Source of the DNA: Anastatus disparis
Lineage: Eukaryota; Arthropoda; Insecta; Hymenoptera; Eupelmidae
Reading direction: 5' to 3'
NCBI GenBank assembly: GCA_017163975.1
Contig: JAFFSR010000237.1
Span: 7,502,001-7,566,000, forward strand
Length of the DNA stretch: 64,000 bases
Within the stretch, counting starts at the first letter, position 1; every line of letters starts with the position of its first letter. The translations under genes and the position numbers were made by a program. The notes beneath the pieces were generated by a model, which had not been told where the DNA came from, made no database searches, and saw only the letters and a program-made list of their open reading frames with translations. This document shows positions 50,147 through 61,160 of this stretch, piece by piece.

Positions 50147-52959
50147 ATGGAATAAGTAAAAGTAGTGGGTGTAACAAAAAAAAAGAAAGTGAAAATACCA
50201 TTATAGGATACCCTAAGTGTGAAGTATTTTGCATAAATCTTTATACTTTTCCAAACACACTTGCAAATTATTATAAAATTTTATTATCAAAGAATTCAGT
50301 ATCTTTTATATATTTCAAAATAGAATTAAAATTAGGAATATTAAGACTAATGATATACAATATTAATCCAGACGATAAAAATTTTTATTCATCCAAACAA
50401 ATTTTATTTGTCGTTGATAATATGACGGACTAAAAATGAATATCTACCAGTAAATGTTAAAAATCTATTAATAATCATTCTTTAATATTCATTCTTTTAT
50501 ACACGATCAAACTTCTGTACGTAAGCTAATTATTTTAAACAAATATCGTACAGTAAATTTTCCAATGTTAATTAATTTTACAAGATGGTTTCTGTTGTAT
50601 AACTCTGAAAATAACGAAATTTGCTTCCAGTTCATGTACTACAGGATATTTATTTTTTACTCTAGACTTTATTATACACTAAAATTATGGTAAAATTATT
50701 AATTTTTATGCAAACCAGCATCGAATTTAATGTTGAGAAACAAAATTTGATTCTGATTTATATAAATATTAATTTTTATAAATTTAATTTTTTTTAAATA
50801 GTAGTTGACCTATGATGTTTATTTGTTAGCTGATTAACTTTAGATTCTGCTAGTGATAATCTCAAAAGCGTAAAGGAATATTTCGCATTGATTCATTGAC
50901 CTATAAACCAATTGGTAATGTGAATTAATTGTCCGTGCAGAAGATTCGATTTCTGTCTCATCAATTTTCCAACTCTACTTGGATTGTTGCAGATCTTTTT
51001 TTCATGAAAAGTGAAAGATCAGACATTTTTTTCAACTGGTATACAACTTAACAATGAGAAAAAAAATTTCTAGAAGCAAAAAGAGTATTCTATTCGGTGC
51101 GCTCCTTTAATATCAATACAAAATCTACTACTTGAAAGTGAAATATATTATTTTGGAAAATTTATATTAATTATATACATTATCTTTTAACAATTAGCGT
51201 CTATTTATTTCCATGAAATACTTATTCACTTGAGGTGTGAATTCAAGGAAAACAGATTTTATGCTTCATTAAGGCGGATCGCTATCAAGACATGAAACAA
51301 GAATTTCTGCTAAATGCAAAAGTGGATTCCACTTGCCTCAAAATCGAATTACTCACGGTATAATTAGGTTGAGATGAATCAGAATTTTTTTCACAATTGC
51401 GTCTAATTAATATATATATTTTATGTTATGAAAGGATTAATTCATAATTAGTATTTTTCAAAGCGATAATGATTTTAAAAAATTTAATACTTACACATTA
51501 GAGTTTATGTGATTTTCAATAAATTCGATTATGTTGAACGAAATTTCTATAATTCAGTTGACATAATATTACAAATAGAAGATAATTCAGAACGATTAAT
51601 TTATGCAGAAAATGATATTATATCAAGTACAAAATTATTCAATCTAACGAGAACAAAAAGAAATTATTTTAAACTTTTCATTATTATCATCACTTTGCGC
51701 GAGAAAGAAATAGAAAAAAAAATAATTGGTAATTTTCAAGTAATAAAAAGTACAATATATATAAATTTATAAATAAAATAAACTTTTAAATCTATTTTTA
51801 AATCCTTTACCGTACCGCAGCTCTTAAAAACACGCCTGAATCACATAAGACAGTCGTAAACAGAAAATGTAGCTTGAATAAATCAATCAACTTTCTCTCT
51901 TTTCTCTTCACGTATCTTCGTTTTTTTTTCTTCCTCCTTCATTTTTATGGTTTTAAGGATAGGAAAAGAGCGATAGAAATGTTATACCGAAACGATAGAT
52001 TGAATCGAGATTCAAGAAAGGCAATGAGACGACTCTCTAAATGTGCGTATATATATCCACGCGAACTTGTATTGGTTTTTTCAATGAGGGTATAGAATTT
52101 CTACCGATCAATGAATATATTGCACTGTTTACGAGCAATATTTTATTTAGCCAATTGTAAAAGTTGTTATGAACTCTTGACAATTAAACAAAATAATTCA
52201 ATATTTAAATTTTCAAATTCACTATGAATTCATAAACGTATTCCAACTTATAAATAGAGATAAAGCAATACTAAAAATGAAATTGCATCCATTTAATTAT
52301 TTAATTCATATGATTTTCAATAATTTTCACGAAGACGGTATTATTAATAGCTTAGTTACGCGAAATCAATTGTCTATGAAGCAGTAATAAGAAACTTTAA
52401 TACATATCTTCTATTATTAAATTACTTTAAAGTCCCTGCAAATGAATGAATTTTATTAAGTTCGTCGAAATTAAATTGTAATATAACATGTAGTTATACA
52501 TTCAGTACGAATCCGTAAGTTTAACTGAACCAATGAAGTGCTTCGCTAAATTTTCGTGCGGGGTAACTCATATCGGTTTACCAGCTAAGATATAGTTTGA
52601 ACTTAGAAAATTACTTTGGGAGTTTATAACGACTTTTTGTTGGGTAAAAAATTTTCTTGAAGCTTGCGTCAACCTGTTGCGAGTATGTTGTAATTATTTG
52701 TAGGTTCTTGATAACCTTAATGGTATGAAGAGATAATAATTATAATAATTATTTGAGAAAAAGAAATGGCATTTTTGCGTAAAGGAAAATAATATGATGC
52801 ATTTTGAATAATACTTTAATTATTCACATGTATATTAAAAGTTTACAAGATTTCATGTAAAAAAGTCTATTTAATAACGTAAATTTTGAGATTAAAAAAA
52901 TTTAAATTAAAAAGTAATTCACAATGAGGTTATTAAATTCATTGTGCTATTTTTTTTCC
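50147..52959. other. AT-rich DNA; possible 3' UTR at its left end
   Basis: If 50066-50146 is a terminal exon, the following sequence would be its 3' UTR, but no nearby AATAAA is seen. 50850-51010 and 52500-52700 are somewhat higher in complexity. The 87-codon (51509-51772) and 73-codon (51874-52095) frames are unrecognised. Confidence 0.35.
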
Positions 52960-53220
52960 TCGTCAGAAGGAAGGATGAAAATCATCTAGCTTTCCTCTCC
53001 AACTGATTTCTTCAAAAGTGAGAACCGTTATGGTTCTCCTCCTGTGGAAATTGGAAAGACATCTACGAGATGATTCCCGAAGATGGCGTGGGATTTTTAA
53101 TCCCTATACTCATCCTATATTCACATTTCATCTTCCCGCGTGAATTCAGTCCAAAACTGTTTGACACATTGCACCAGAATGATGTGGTTTTTATGGTGTC
53201 GTTGTTTAACACTTTGTGCT
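52960..53220. other. Isolated GC-raised, non-repetitive block: possible exon or conserved element
   Basis: Unlike the other islands it has no GA/CT tract. It carries the hairpin GAGAACCGTTATGGTTCTC (53020-53038) and GGGATTTTTAATCCC (53091-53105; TAATCC is an Otx/bicoid-type core). One plus frame is open for about 67 codons without an early ATG (includes GNWKDIYEMIPEDGVGFLIP), ending at a TAA near 53230. I do not recognise it. Confidence 0.3.
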
Positions 53221-55732
53221 ATGATAATTAACATAACAATGATTTTTAATTTTTAATTTATGATTTTCAAGCAATTTACAATTTATGATATTGGTTTATG
53301 GAATTTTGATTCTAGGATTGAAGTCGCAGCAATTCAACTGTTTATCAGACGTTTTTAAATTTCAACTTAGCACTTCAAGTAACTGGCATAAATTAATATC
53401 TTTTTCAATGTATTTTAACAATTGAGTACTTATTAATTTCAGAGATGGTCACGATTTAGAATTTAAATGGTTTTTATTTTTAATTTTGTATTCTTGGAAA
53501 AAAATATACGATTATTTTAGCTGTTTTGTTTATATGAAATCCAATGATACGTCGAATCGTTGAATCCATGTTAAAAAACAGCTGAATTTACGATTTTTTT
53601 AAGTTGCCTTAACTGTTTTCCCGATGGGTGGAGTTAACTTTTTCAAAACGTCGATAGAGCTGCAGAAATAAATAGTTGAACCTACTATTTTTTCCGTTGA
53701 CGATTCTGTTTAAAACTGTCAATCTAATATTTTTGCAATCGGTAACTTTATTTATCAGACAAAAGGTTAGATCTACTGTCAAAACAAAATTATTGTTTAT
53801 ATTTCTTCGTGTACTCTAAAATTTCTTTTTTGCTTGTAATTTATTAATATTATTCAAATGAAAAATAAAAAAATTAATCAGATCGTAAATTTTATAAAAA
53901 TAATTATTTAATGTTATTGAATGCAAAGTGATAAATATTATAGATTGTTTTGAATTATTTTTTAAACAATAGTTGGCTTTTCCTCTATCATAATAAAAAA
54001 AAAATCTATTGAACTAAAATTGCGTAGAAACAGTTTTATTGATCAAATTTTATTTTTATACGGAATCTAAAATCATTCAACAAAGTGTAACAACATAAAA
54101 TTTAATTGTTTAGTATAAATTTTCATTCATATCAGTCCAAACTCTGTATTTACTACCATCAATAGTCGACAAACAAAAAAAAACTTTAGACAATGCTTTT
54201 CATGTTCCGCGTACTCGTAAAATTTTTTTGTCATGCTTTTAATGGTTTTAAAAATTTTCAAAGGTTAAACTCTAGTTGGTTTGATAAGTTTTAATAACTG
54301 AACTTTGAAATTTTAGCTTTGAAAATTACAACATATTAAGCCAAAACCTTTATATAAAGGGTCGATATTATCGATTCGTAAAATATGTTTTCCATAAAAG
54401 CAAAACGAGAGAGTATACGAAAAAAATAAAGAATATAAAAAAAGAGAGAAAAAAGAGTATGGATAAGAAGGAGATGGAACAAGAGATTGACCAAACAAAA
54501 ACAACAATATTGGAATGGTAGAGGAACGTATAGCCCAGTGAAGCATAGAAAGCCTTGTGTAAGTACACAAGCGCAACTGTGTCTCATTGGATTGAACGTA
54601 CTTTAACTAGATATTTTGACCTTTGTCTCTCTCTCTCTTTCTCTTATTCTCTCTTATTCTCTATTTACGTGTGTGTACCACGTCAAGAGTGTTTTAGAGG
54701 GTTTTAGAGTCCGCGGTATTAGTGCATTACGGCTACCCTGCTACTATCTATTTCCCTCTAACTCTTTCTCCTTTCTCTGTTTAGACACTAGTTTTCTCTC
54801 TTTCGAGTTTGGGAAGAGAGAGCATAGTAGAGGTACATCAATAAGAGAGAGGAGGGGAAGGGGTCAACGATTAGTACAAAGTCATTCTTCGCTGCGGCTA
54901 GTGTACTATTGAGTATTGGATCTCGATTCACAATATGGCGCTTTAGGTTACCCACTCTCTTTTCTCTGCCTCCATGTATATGTATTCTATTCAGGCGAAC
55001 TATTCGATTTTCGAACGTGTCCATCCTAACGTATTTTCCAAAATCATCTAAAAATAAATGGTATATGGTACCTCGGCGTTCTCTTTGTTTGGATTTGATT
55101 TCATATATAATAACCCATTATTTTATAGTCTTTATATATAATATTGCCGTTACGATCGTTGCTGTTTTAGCTTTTTGATTAGAATCAGTCGTTTACTCTA
55201 TAGAATTAGATTTGATGACTTATTAGGTCTCTCTTGTAATAAAAATTATGAAATTAAAAATTGAAATGTAAAAACATTTTTAAAAATATCTATTTTTAAA
55301 TTTAATTTTAGAAAATTTATATTTAATTATAAAAGAATCTCATGCATTATTCATTTACAAATATTTATTATACGCATATTTTCTATTGCATGACAAATAT
55401 TGTTCTGTAAATTTTTTTTAATGATTTTATTCATTTTATGACGATTCTCTTGTAAAGGATATTTTAAATTGAACAAAAGGCTCATATAATTCCAAAATAA
55501 TATATTAAAAAATTTTACAATATTAAAATTTTTTAATGATTGTGAATCTTTTAAATAATTTGTTGAATATAATTAATTTTTTTAAATTGATATAAAATTA
55601 ATTTAGCAAAATATTACAGGTAAAAGTAGAAAAACTCTAGTTTGGTCAGACAGAAAATTTGCGCACCGTCAAATGCAGGATTTTCTTTAAAAATTGTACT
55701 GAAATTATATTTTTTGAAATAAAATGTGATAG
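53221..55732. other. AT-rich DNA, then a GC-raised island at 54380-55180
   Basis: The island has GA-rich, CT-rich (54626-54660) and non-repetitive parts (54880-55100). Its frames on both strands are 66-98 codons and overlap one another. A minus-strand reading MDTFENRIVRLNRIHIHGGR looks protein-like but is isolated. Confidence 0.35.
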
Positions 55733-56255
55733 CCCTGGTAGAAATGTTAACCAACGGTTAGGTATCGGTTGGCCAAATCGCAACGACTTGGCCAAAAGTT
55801 TAACCATCTGTTGTTTGAAATTGCTGCTAATTTCGTCACGAAAAGATGGTTCGCTTAGTCAATAGTTGAACCAATCGTTGGCTTAAAAATGGTTTACATT
55901 TGTCTACTAAATTAAGGATTCGTTGGCCAATAGATTCTTAATTTTCCAAATTATTAAAATAATCAATGATATATTGAAATATAAGATAATAATAATTAAA
56001 TATTCAATAATGATGATAGTAATAATATGTACTTTATTATATATAACTTTAAAAAATATTTTTAATGCAAATGAATGGAATTTCTTTTATTTTACATTCA
56101 AAAAGTTAAAATATTTATAGGTTATGTCCCGTTTTCTAGCATGCATGCAGAAACAAACTACGCACTATTAAAGCTATAGGTAGCCATACTGTACATAACC
56201 TCCCGCTTCAAGTTTGAATTTTTAAAAGCAAAATTAATTTATATATGTATTTATG

Positions 56256-56307
<52 letters not shown>

Positions 56308-56315
56308 TGTATATT

Positions 56316-56346
<31 letters not shown>

Positions 56347-56537
56347 TTATTTATATATATATATATAATTCATGTATAAATTAATTTTTCTTTTAAATTA
56401 ATTATGAATATATATATTCCATTTCTTTACCCAACCGATGGTTAACTGTTGGTTAACTCTTTTTTTAATTGTTGGTTAAATAAATTGCCCAAAAGTTACT
56501 TAACCGACCATTTCTGTTGGTTTATTTTCTACCAGGG
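55733..56537. mobile_element. Non-autonomous TIR DNA element with CCCTGGTAGAAA ends
   Basis: The left end CCCTGGTAGAAATGTTAACC and the right end TTGGTTTATTTTCTACCAGG G are inverted copies. Inside each end are repeated motifs of the type GGTTAAC, TTGGTTAA and TTGGCCAA (for example AACCAACGGTT near 55752, GGTTAACTGTTGGTTAACTC near 56440). The interior is AT-rich, includes a long TA microsatellite, and encodes no transposase. Target-site duplications are not obvious. Confidence 0.7.
56260..56366. repeat. TA microsatellite inside the 55733-56537 element
   Basis: Almost pure TA dinucleotides, with a few TG, TTTA and CA interruptions. Confidence 0.95.
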
Positions 56538-58034
56538 AGATTACTTAATTAATATAATTTTTTAAACATGTCCGATAAAAATTATCATTTATAAGTTTAA
56601 GTTATTGATCTTTATCTGAATATTCGTCAATTTTATTTGATCATTGATTGAATAATACAGTATCAATAATATAAAATTTATACGTTACATCGACTTAATG
56701 CAGGCTAAAATAAAATAAATAAATTCATAAAACTCATATCCTTATTAATTAAATTGAATTTTCCTGATATTAAAAATGAAAGTTATAGGTATTATAAAAT
56801 ATTGGATATCAATAAGTATTAAATATTAAATGATTAAACGTCTGCTTCATCACTTAATAATCACTCTTTTCGAATATGATCTTTATTTCCATTTTTTTCC
56901 TCATTTTTATTGAATATTTTTTATTCAAGTAAGTATGCAATGACGACGAACAAAGCCTCTTATCGGTATAATCTTTCTGGAGCAAATTTAAATAAGCTTT
57001 ATAATATAGCTATATACACTAAATATTTAAGACTTAATGGGAAATAATTCTATATTTTATAAAGTTAATGTCCCTATATATAATACGTTCATATTTCTAA
57101 TGTATAGTATGCTTTTGTAATATTATTAATGGTAATAACATTTTTAATTGATATTGTATTAGTTTCATAAAATGATAGAATTTAAAAAAATCTCAATTAG
57201 AAAATTTAATATTATGTTAACTCTTCAGTTGTTAGTGATCTTTGTAAGATATTTGAGTTTATTATTAAATATTTTAAAAAGATATTTTCAAAGGCATACT
57301 ATTGAAAATATTTCAAAATATTGCAAAAATATTTGTAAAAAATAATTAATTTCACATTAATAAAATTTTAAATATTCTAAAAATATTATTGTAAAATATA
57401 ATATAATTTAAAATAAAAATCTATATTTTCTTCAGCTGTTCATATATATTGTCAAATAACTTCGTGATTCGATTCGTTGCCGCTAAATAACGAGGTACAA
57501 TTTGTGGCCAAATTAACGATTTTGAGAAAATTGAAGAGTAACGAACAGATCCGCGATGTACCAGTTTTCATAAGCTTCATTATTGCGTAGAATTTCAAAG
57601 ACGATGTTGATCTTCCTTTGATTTAAATCTAAGAATGAAGTATATCTAAATTTAAAATATTTGATAAATCTTAGAATAAAAGATTAATATTTTTATTATT
57701 GAGGATTTATAAAGATATTGAAATAAGAAAAACACATGATGATAAATTAACATTTATTATCTGAGATATTAAAGACACTAGCAATTCTGATGATAATAAT
57801 AAACACGCTCGTCTCTTTTTTTAAAGACGTATGCTGTTGCAAGCGTATTGTTATATCTTAAAAGTTAGGCGAGAATAGAATAAAATTGTCAAAGTGGAGT
57901 TTAGAGAGTTCATGTAACAAAATACTACATTGTACGTAAAGAGTGGACTTATTCTCAATAAATATATTTTCAAAAACATCACATTTCTCAGGCTTGAAAT
58001 ATTTCTCAAACATGATAAATTATATTCACTAATT
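56538..58034. other. AT-rich DNA downstream of the IR gene
   Basis: No gene or repeat is clear. 57440-57620 is slightly higher in complexity. On the minus strand this would be the IR 3' flank; the nearest AATAAA in that orientation that I noticed is about 340 bp past the stop (about 57692). Confidence 0.45.
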
Positions 58035-59906
58035 CTAAATAAAGTTATTTTTTTTTATTTGACAATTTAATAATAATTCAATCATAAAAATGATAATAGA
58101 TAATATATATCCTATTGCAAGATAGTAAAATACAATATTATTAATATTCTCATATTTCTCTGATTCGTTATATGAAAAATTTTGCTGTAAGTAAAATTGT
58201 TTATTACTCTTGAGCATTCGTAATCTATACATTCTAACACCATTGTTAATCCATGATTTGGATATTCCAGTTTCCCAAAACCAGCGATCTAATTTTATAA
58301 ATTTATAAGCATATGGCGAGTTTGGAGAAAAACGTGTTCCTCCTATACCCAAAAAAATATGACTATCGGTTAAGCTAAGAATCCAGCCATTTTCTTCGTT
58401 CGAGTGTAAGTCTACCATTTGCTTTCCTGTTATAGAGTTAACTGGACAAATATTAATCTTATCATTTTCAGATAAGATTCTATCTAAGCAAACTTGTCTA
58501 TTCTTTGGCAATGCAGTAATTAAATCCCATATTAAATTGAAGGCTGTGCGGTTACGTTTAAGATAATGGTAATAGGTGGTGTCATCTATAAAGAGATCCA
58601 TTTTTAACTCGATAAGATCAAAAACAGTTTTAATATTTTTAAATTTCATTCGAATGAATGTCACATTAAACAAATCATCCAATAAACATGTTGAAAACAT
58701 TGCAGAAATACACATTACACAAACAAATAATATTTTGTCAGATGATGTTTTTGGTAAAGATGTGGCCGAGGTGCCAAGTAACATTAGAAAAACATTAAAA
58801 GTAGTAAAAAATTTACTTTGATATTCGATTGAATTAACTAAAACGGTAAAAATTAAAATAGTTCCAGCAACTATACCAATCACAATTACAGTATTCCATG
58901 GAAATTGATTTTCAAAATGACCATATTGTTTAATAATTAAAACCAGTGTATCAGTAGAAGTAGGATCAGGAATCACTAAACTTCTTTGATTTCTCCCTAT
59001 TAAAGCAATCTGACTTACGTCTATATCCAAAATAGGATGTTCACCTTTCTCCCATTGTCTGATATGTTTTCTTGATAAATTGATATTAAGATTCATTTCT
59101 TCAAATATAGTTTTGAATCTTAAAGCATTTATGCCGACCAGACCATCCCAATAATTTTCACCTTTAAAGCCAGGTACTACACCTTGAAACCATGTTTGAA
59201 ACGTTGATATACCTGCTTCCAAAGTATATCCGTGCATGTTTTTCGATTTTTCAGAAAACAAAATGGTATTTTTAGAAATATGGGTTTTTCTAGAAACCAT
59301 ATTAAATGGATTATATTCATGTATGAAAATTTTCAGAGCATTAATTGGAATTGAGGTATTCAATTGAATGATAGGTAAGCTTTTGTTAATTATTTCGATA
59401 ATAGTGACATGTAAGTACTTGTACTTCCATAAAAACTTGAAAAGTGCTACTATATTATAAACACAATGCTTATCATTTTCCAAAATGATTAAGCAGTAAG
59501 GTCTTGGACTATCATAAGTATAATAATTTATAAACTCAAAATTCTGACTGAATTTTTTTATTTTTGAACAATCAATAAAAATAACACTTAATGATGTTTT
59601 TTTGAAATCCAATCCTAACATATTCCCGTAATACATTCTTTGTATTCGGCTAATTTTTTCATTTTTGTGTTTTAGATTGTTCGCTTTGTCAACGATGAAA
59701 TATGGAAACTTATACGTCATTTCATTAATAAAGGATATCTGACAAGATGAAAGAGATTTTGGTGAAGAAATGAACAGTGTCACTTGCTTGATATTTAACT
59801 CTTTTACCAAAATATTGATCACTTGCTGAATCCAGTTGACTTTAAGACAACAAACAATGTAAAAATTAACAAATAGGGATAATAATTTTAAAATATATAT
59901 ACTCAT
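58035..59906 (-). CDS. Divergent ionotropic receptor (IR-type chemoreceptor), intact, single exon
   Basis: This 623-codon frame encodes an insect ionotropic receptor, a glutamate-receptor-like channel subunit of sensory dendrites. What is seen: a hydrophobic N-terminus (about residues 1-20) fits a signal peptide. A variable N-terminal region follows. A ligand-binding S1-like part lies at about 205-335, with the stretch YWDGLVGINALRFKTIFEE at 252-270 matching the usual G/D...L...LN pattern. Membrane segment 1 is at about 338-358, a pore-loop-like part at 368-385, segment 2 at about 391-414, an S2-like part at 416-588, and a last membrane segment at about 590-613 before a short basic tail. The SYTANLAAF motif of true glutamate receptors is replaced by SAMFSTCLLDDLF (401-413), typical of divergent IRs. 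Possible N-glycosylation sites include N183, N452 and N576. The start is supported by an in-frame TAA at 59913-59915; the stop is TAG at 58035-58037. The length is normal for the family. No intron is needed. The ligand and ortholog cannot be told from sequence, and no close polyadenylation signal was seen. Confidence 0.9.
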   Translation of the reverse strand: MSIYILKLLSLFVNFYIVCCLKVNWIQQVINILVKELNIKQVTLFISSPKSLSSCQISFINEMTYKFPYFIVDKANNLKHKNEKISRIQRMYYGNMLGLDFKKTSLSVIFIDCSKIKKFSQNFEFINYYTYDSPRPYCLIILENDKHCVYNIVALFKFLWKYKYLHVTIIEIINKSLPIIQLNTSIPINALKIFIHEYNPFNMVSRKTHISKNTILFSEKSKNMHGYTLEAGISTFQTWFQGVVPGFKGENYWDGLVGINALRFKTIFEEMNLNINLSRKHIRQWEKGEHPILDIDVSQIALIGRNQRSLVIPDPTSTDTLVLIIKQYGHFENQFPWNTVIVIGIVAGTILIFTVLVNSIEYQSKFFTTFNVFLMLLGTSATSLPKTSSDKILFVCVMCISAMFSTCLLDDLFNVTFIRMKFKNIKTVFDLIELKMDLFIDDTTYYHYLKRNRTAFNLIWDLITALPKNRQVCLDRILSENDKINICPVNSITGKQMVDLHSNEENGWILSLTDSHIFLGIGGTRFSPNSPYAYKFIKLDRWFWETGISKSWINNGVRMYRLRMLKSNKQFYLQQNFSYNESEKYENINNIVFYYLAIGYILSIIIFMIELLLNCQIKKNNFI

Positions 59907-60107
59907 ATTATTTTAATTAAGTTTAAAATTTATTGAATATTTTAGCATATAATTTAATAAAATTCAAAAGCCAATTTTTCGACATTAATTTTTTATAATT
60001 TTGACGAAAACATTTGTTAAAAAATGAGTTGCTGATACTTTCATTTTCAAATCCCAAATGATCATTCCAAAAAACTGCAGTAAACTACAAATAATGACTT
60101 ACAAATA

Positions 60108-60515
60108 GAAAAAATATTTACAATCAATTTATGAAATTTTAATACATACTGCTCAAGCTTAAGCAAATATAAAAAAATCTATTAAAATGTTCTTATCGAT
60201 AACTTTTTTTTGTATTTAGGACTTCAGGAATTGAGGACTATATTATTGAACGTATTTTAAAGGTCACTTGTTTTTACTATGTACATCTTCAATTATTTTA
60301 CTTATTTATTTATGATGTGCGATTTCCTTTTCTGCAAAAAGAACCATGACTTTTAAATACGCATTTGGAAATGGAACAATGTTAGATATAAGTTTATAAA
60401 ATTTCAGTTTGATTATAATTATGGTAAGAATAAGAAAATCAATTTGAATGCTGATACCAATAACATTTCTGCATTTCTAAATCAAGGAATGATAATAAAC
60501 TAATGGTAATAAGTG
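60108..60515 (-). repeat. Upstream flank of the intact IR gene, copy A of a tandem duplication
   Basis: This flank matches 60763-61160 along its whole length with scattered changes and small indels. Shared landmarks, on the plus strand, are the ATGAAATT block, GCTCAAG/GCTCAAGT, TTTTTTTGTATTTAG, CTTATTTATTTA, TTCCTTTTCTGCA, AAGAAAATCAAT and GAATGATAAAC. It lies directly upstream of the intact IR, so it may contain the promoter. No TATA box or initiator could be fixed. Confidence 0.75.
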
Positions 60516-60530
60516 CATAACATAGTACTT

Positions 60531-60760
60531 ATTTCAATGAAATAATAGGTAAACTTTAGTTAAGTATTTCAATAGTGGTAACGTACAAATACTTCTGATC
60601 CCATAAAAATTTGAAAAAAGATGCTGTATTATAGAAGCATTTGTTATTATTTTCCAAAATGATTAAACAATAAGGTCTTGGGCGATCATAAGAATAGAAA
60701 TTTATAAACTCAATGTTCAATGTTTTTATATTAGAACAGTCAATAAAAATAATACTTGTA
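60531..60760 (-). pseudogene. Ionotropic receptor pseudogene fragment, paralog of the neighbouring IR
   Basis: Read on the minus strand, this stretch aligns with about residues 104-182 of the intact IR at 58035-59906. Shared blocks include IIFIDCS, YDRPRPYCLIILEN (YDSPRPYCLIILEN in the intact gene) and FFKFLW (LFKFLW). Relative to the intact gene there is a two-codon deletion after IKT, and an in-frame TAA replaces the lysine of INKSLPII. The first 103 or so codons and the last 440 or so codons are missing, so no receptor can be made. The piece lies upstream of the intact gene in the same orientation, between two diverged copies of its upstream flank. It is therefore a decayed tandem duplicate, not a random hit. 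The match was made by eye; percent identity was not computed. Confidence 0.85.
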
Positions 60761-60762
60761 AA

Positions 60763-61160
60763 TAAAAAAATATTGACAGTTCATGAAATTCTAACATATT
60801 CAGCTCAAGTTTAAATAAATATAAAATAAAATCGATAATAAAGTTCTATAATTTTTTTGTATTTAGAATTTGAAGACTATATTATTTAGCGTATTCTGAA
60901 AGTAAACTATTTTTAATGTATACAAAATGAATTATTTTACTTATTTATTTACAATGTGTGTCTTCCTTTTCTGCAGCAAAACTATGACTTTTTTAATATG
61001 AACTTATGAATGACGCGATATTGGAAGTAATTTTATAAAATGTTAATAGATTTAATTGTGATTAAAGTAAGTGTAAGAAAATCAATTTTAAAGTTATCAC
61101 CAATAATTATCTTATATTTAGGAATCAAAGAATGATAAACTACTTACGTCTTTAGGACAT
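60763..61160 (-). repeat. Upstream flank of the IR relic, copy B of the tandem duplication
   Basis: This is the second, diverged copy of the flank described at 60108-60515. It sits immediately upstream of the IR relic in the same orientation. The stretch equivalent to the intact gene's proximal 5' flank plus its first 103 or so codons (about 59600-60107) is missing between this flank and the relic. This points to one deletion of about 0.5 kb after the duplication. Confidence 0.75.

Noticed and set aside
53441..53565. Acceptor-like ATTTCAG followed by a 41-codon frame
   Set aside because: The pyrimidine tract is poor and the frame is hydrophobic AT-rich sequence expected by chance.
58576..58821. 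81-codon plus frame opposite the IR gene
   Set aside because: It is the antisense shadow of the IR coding sequence.
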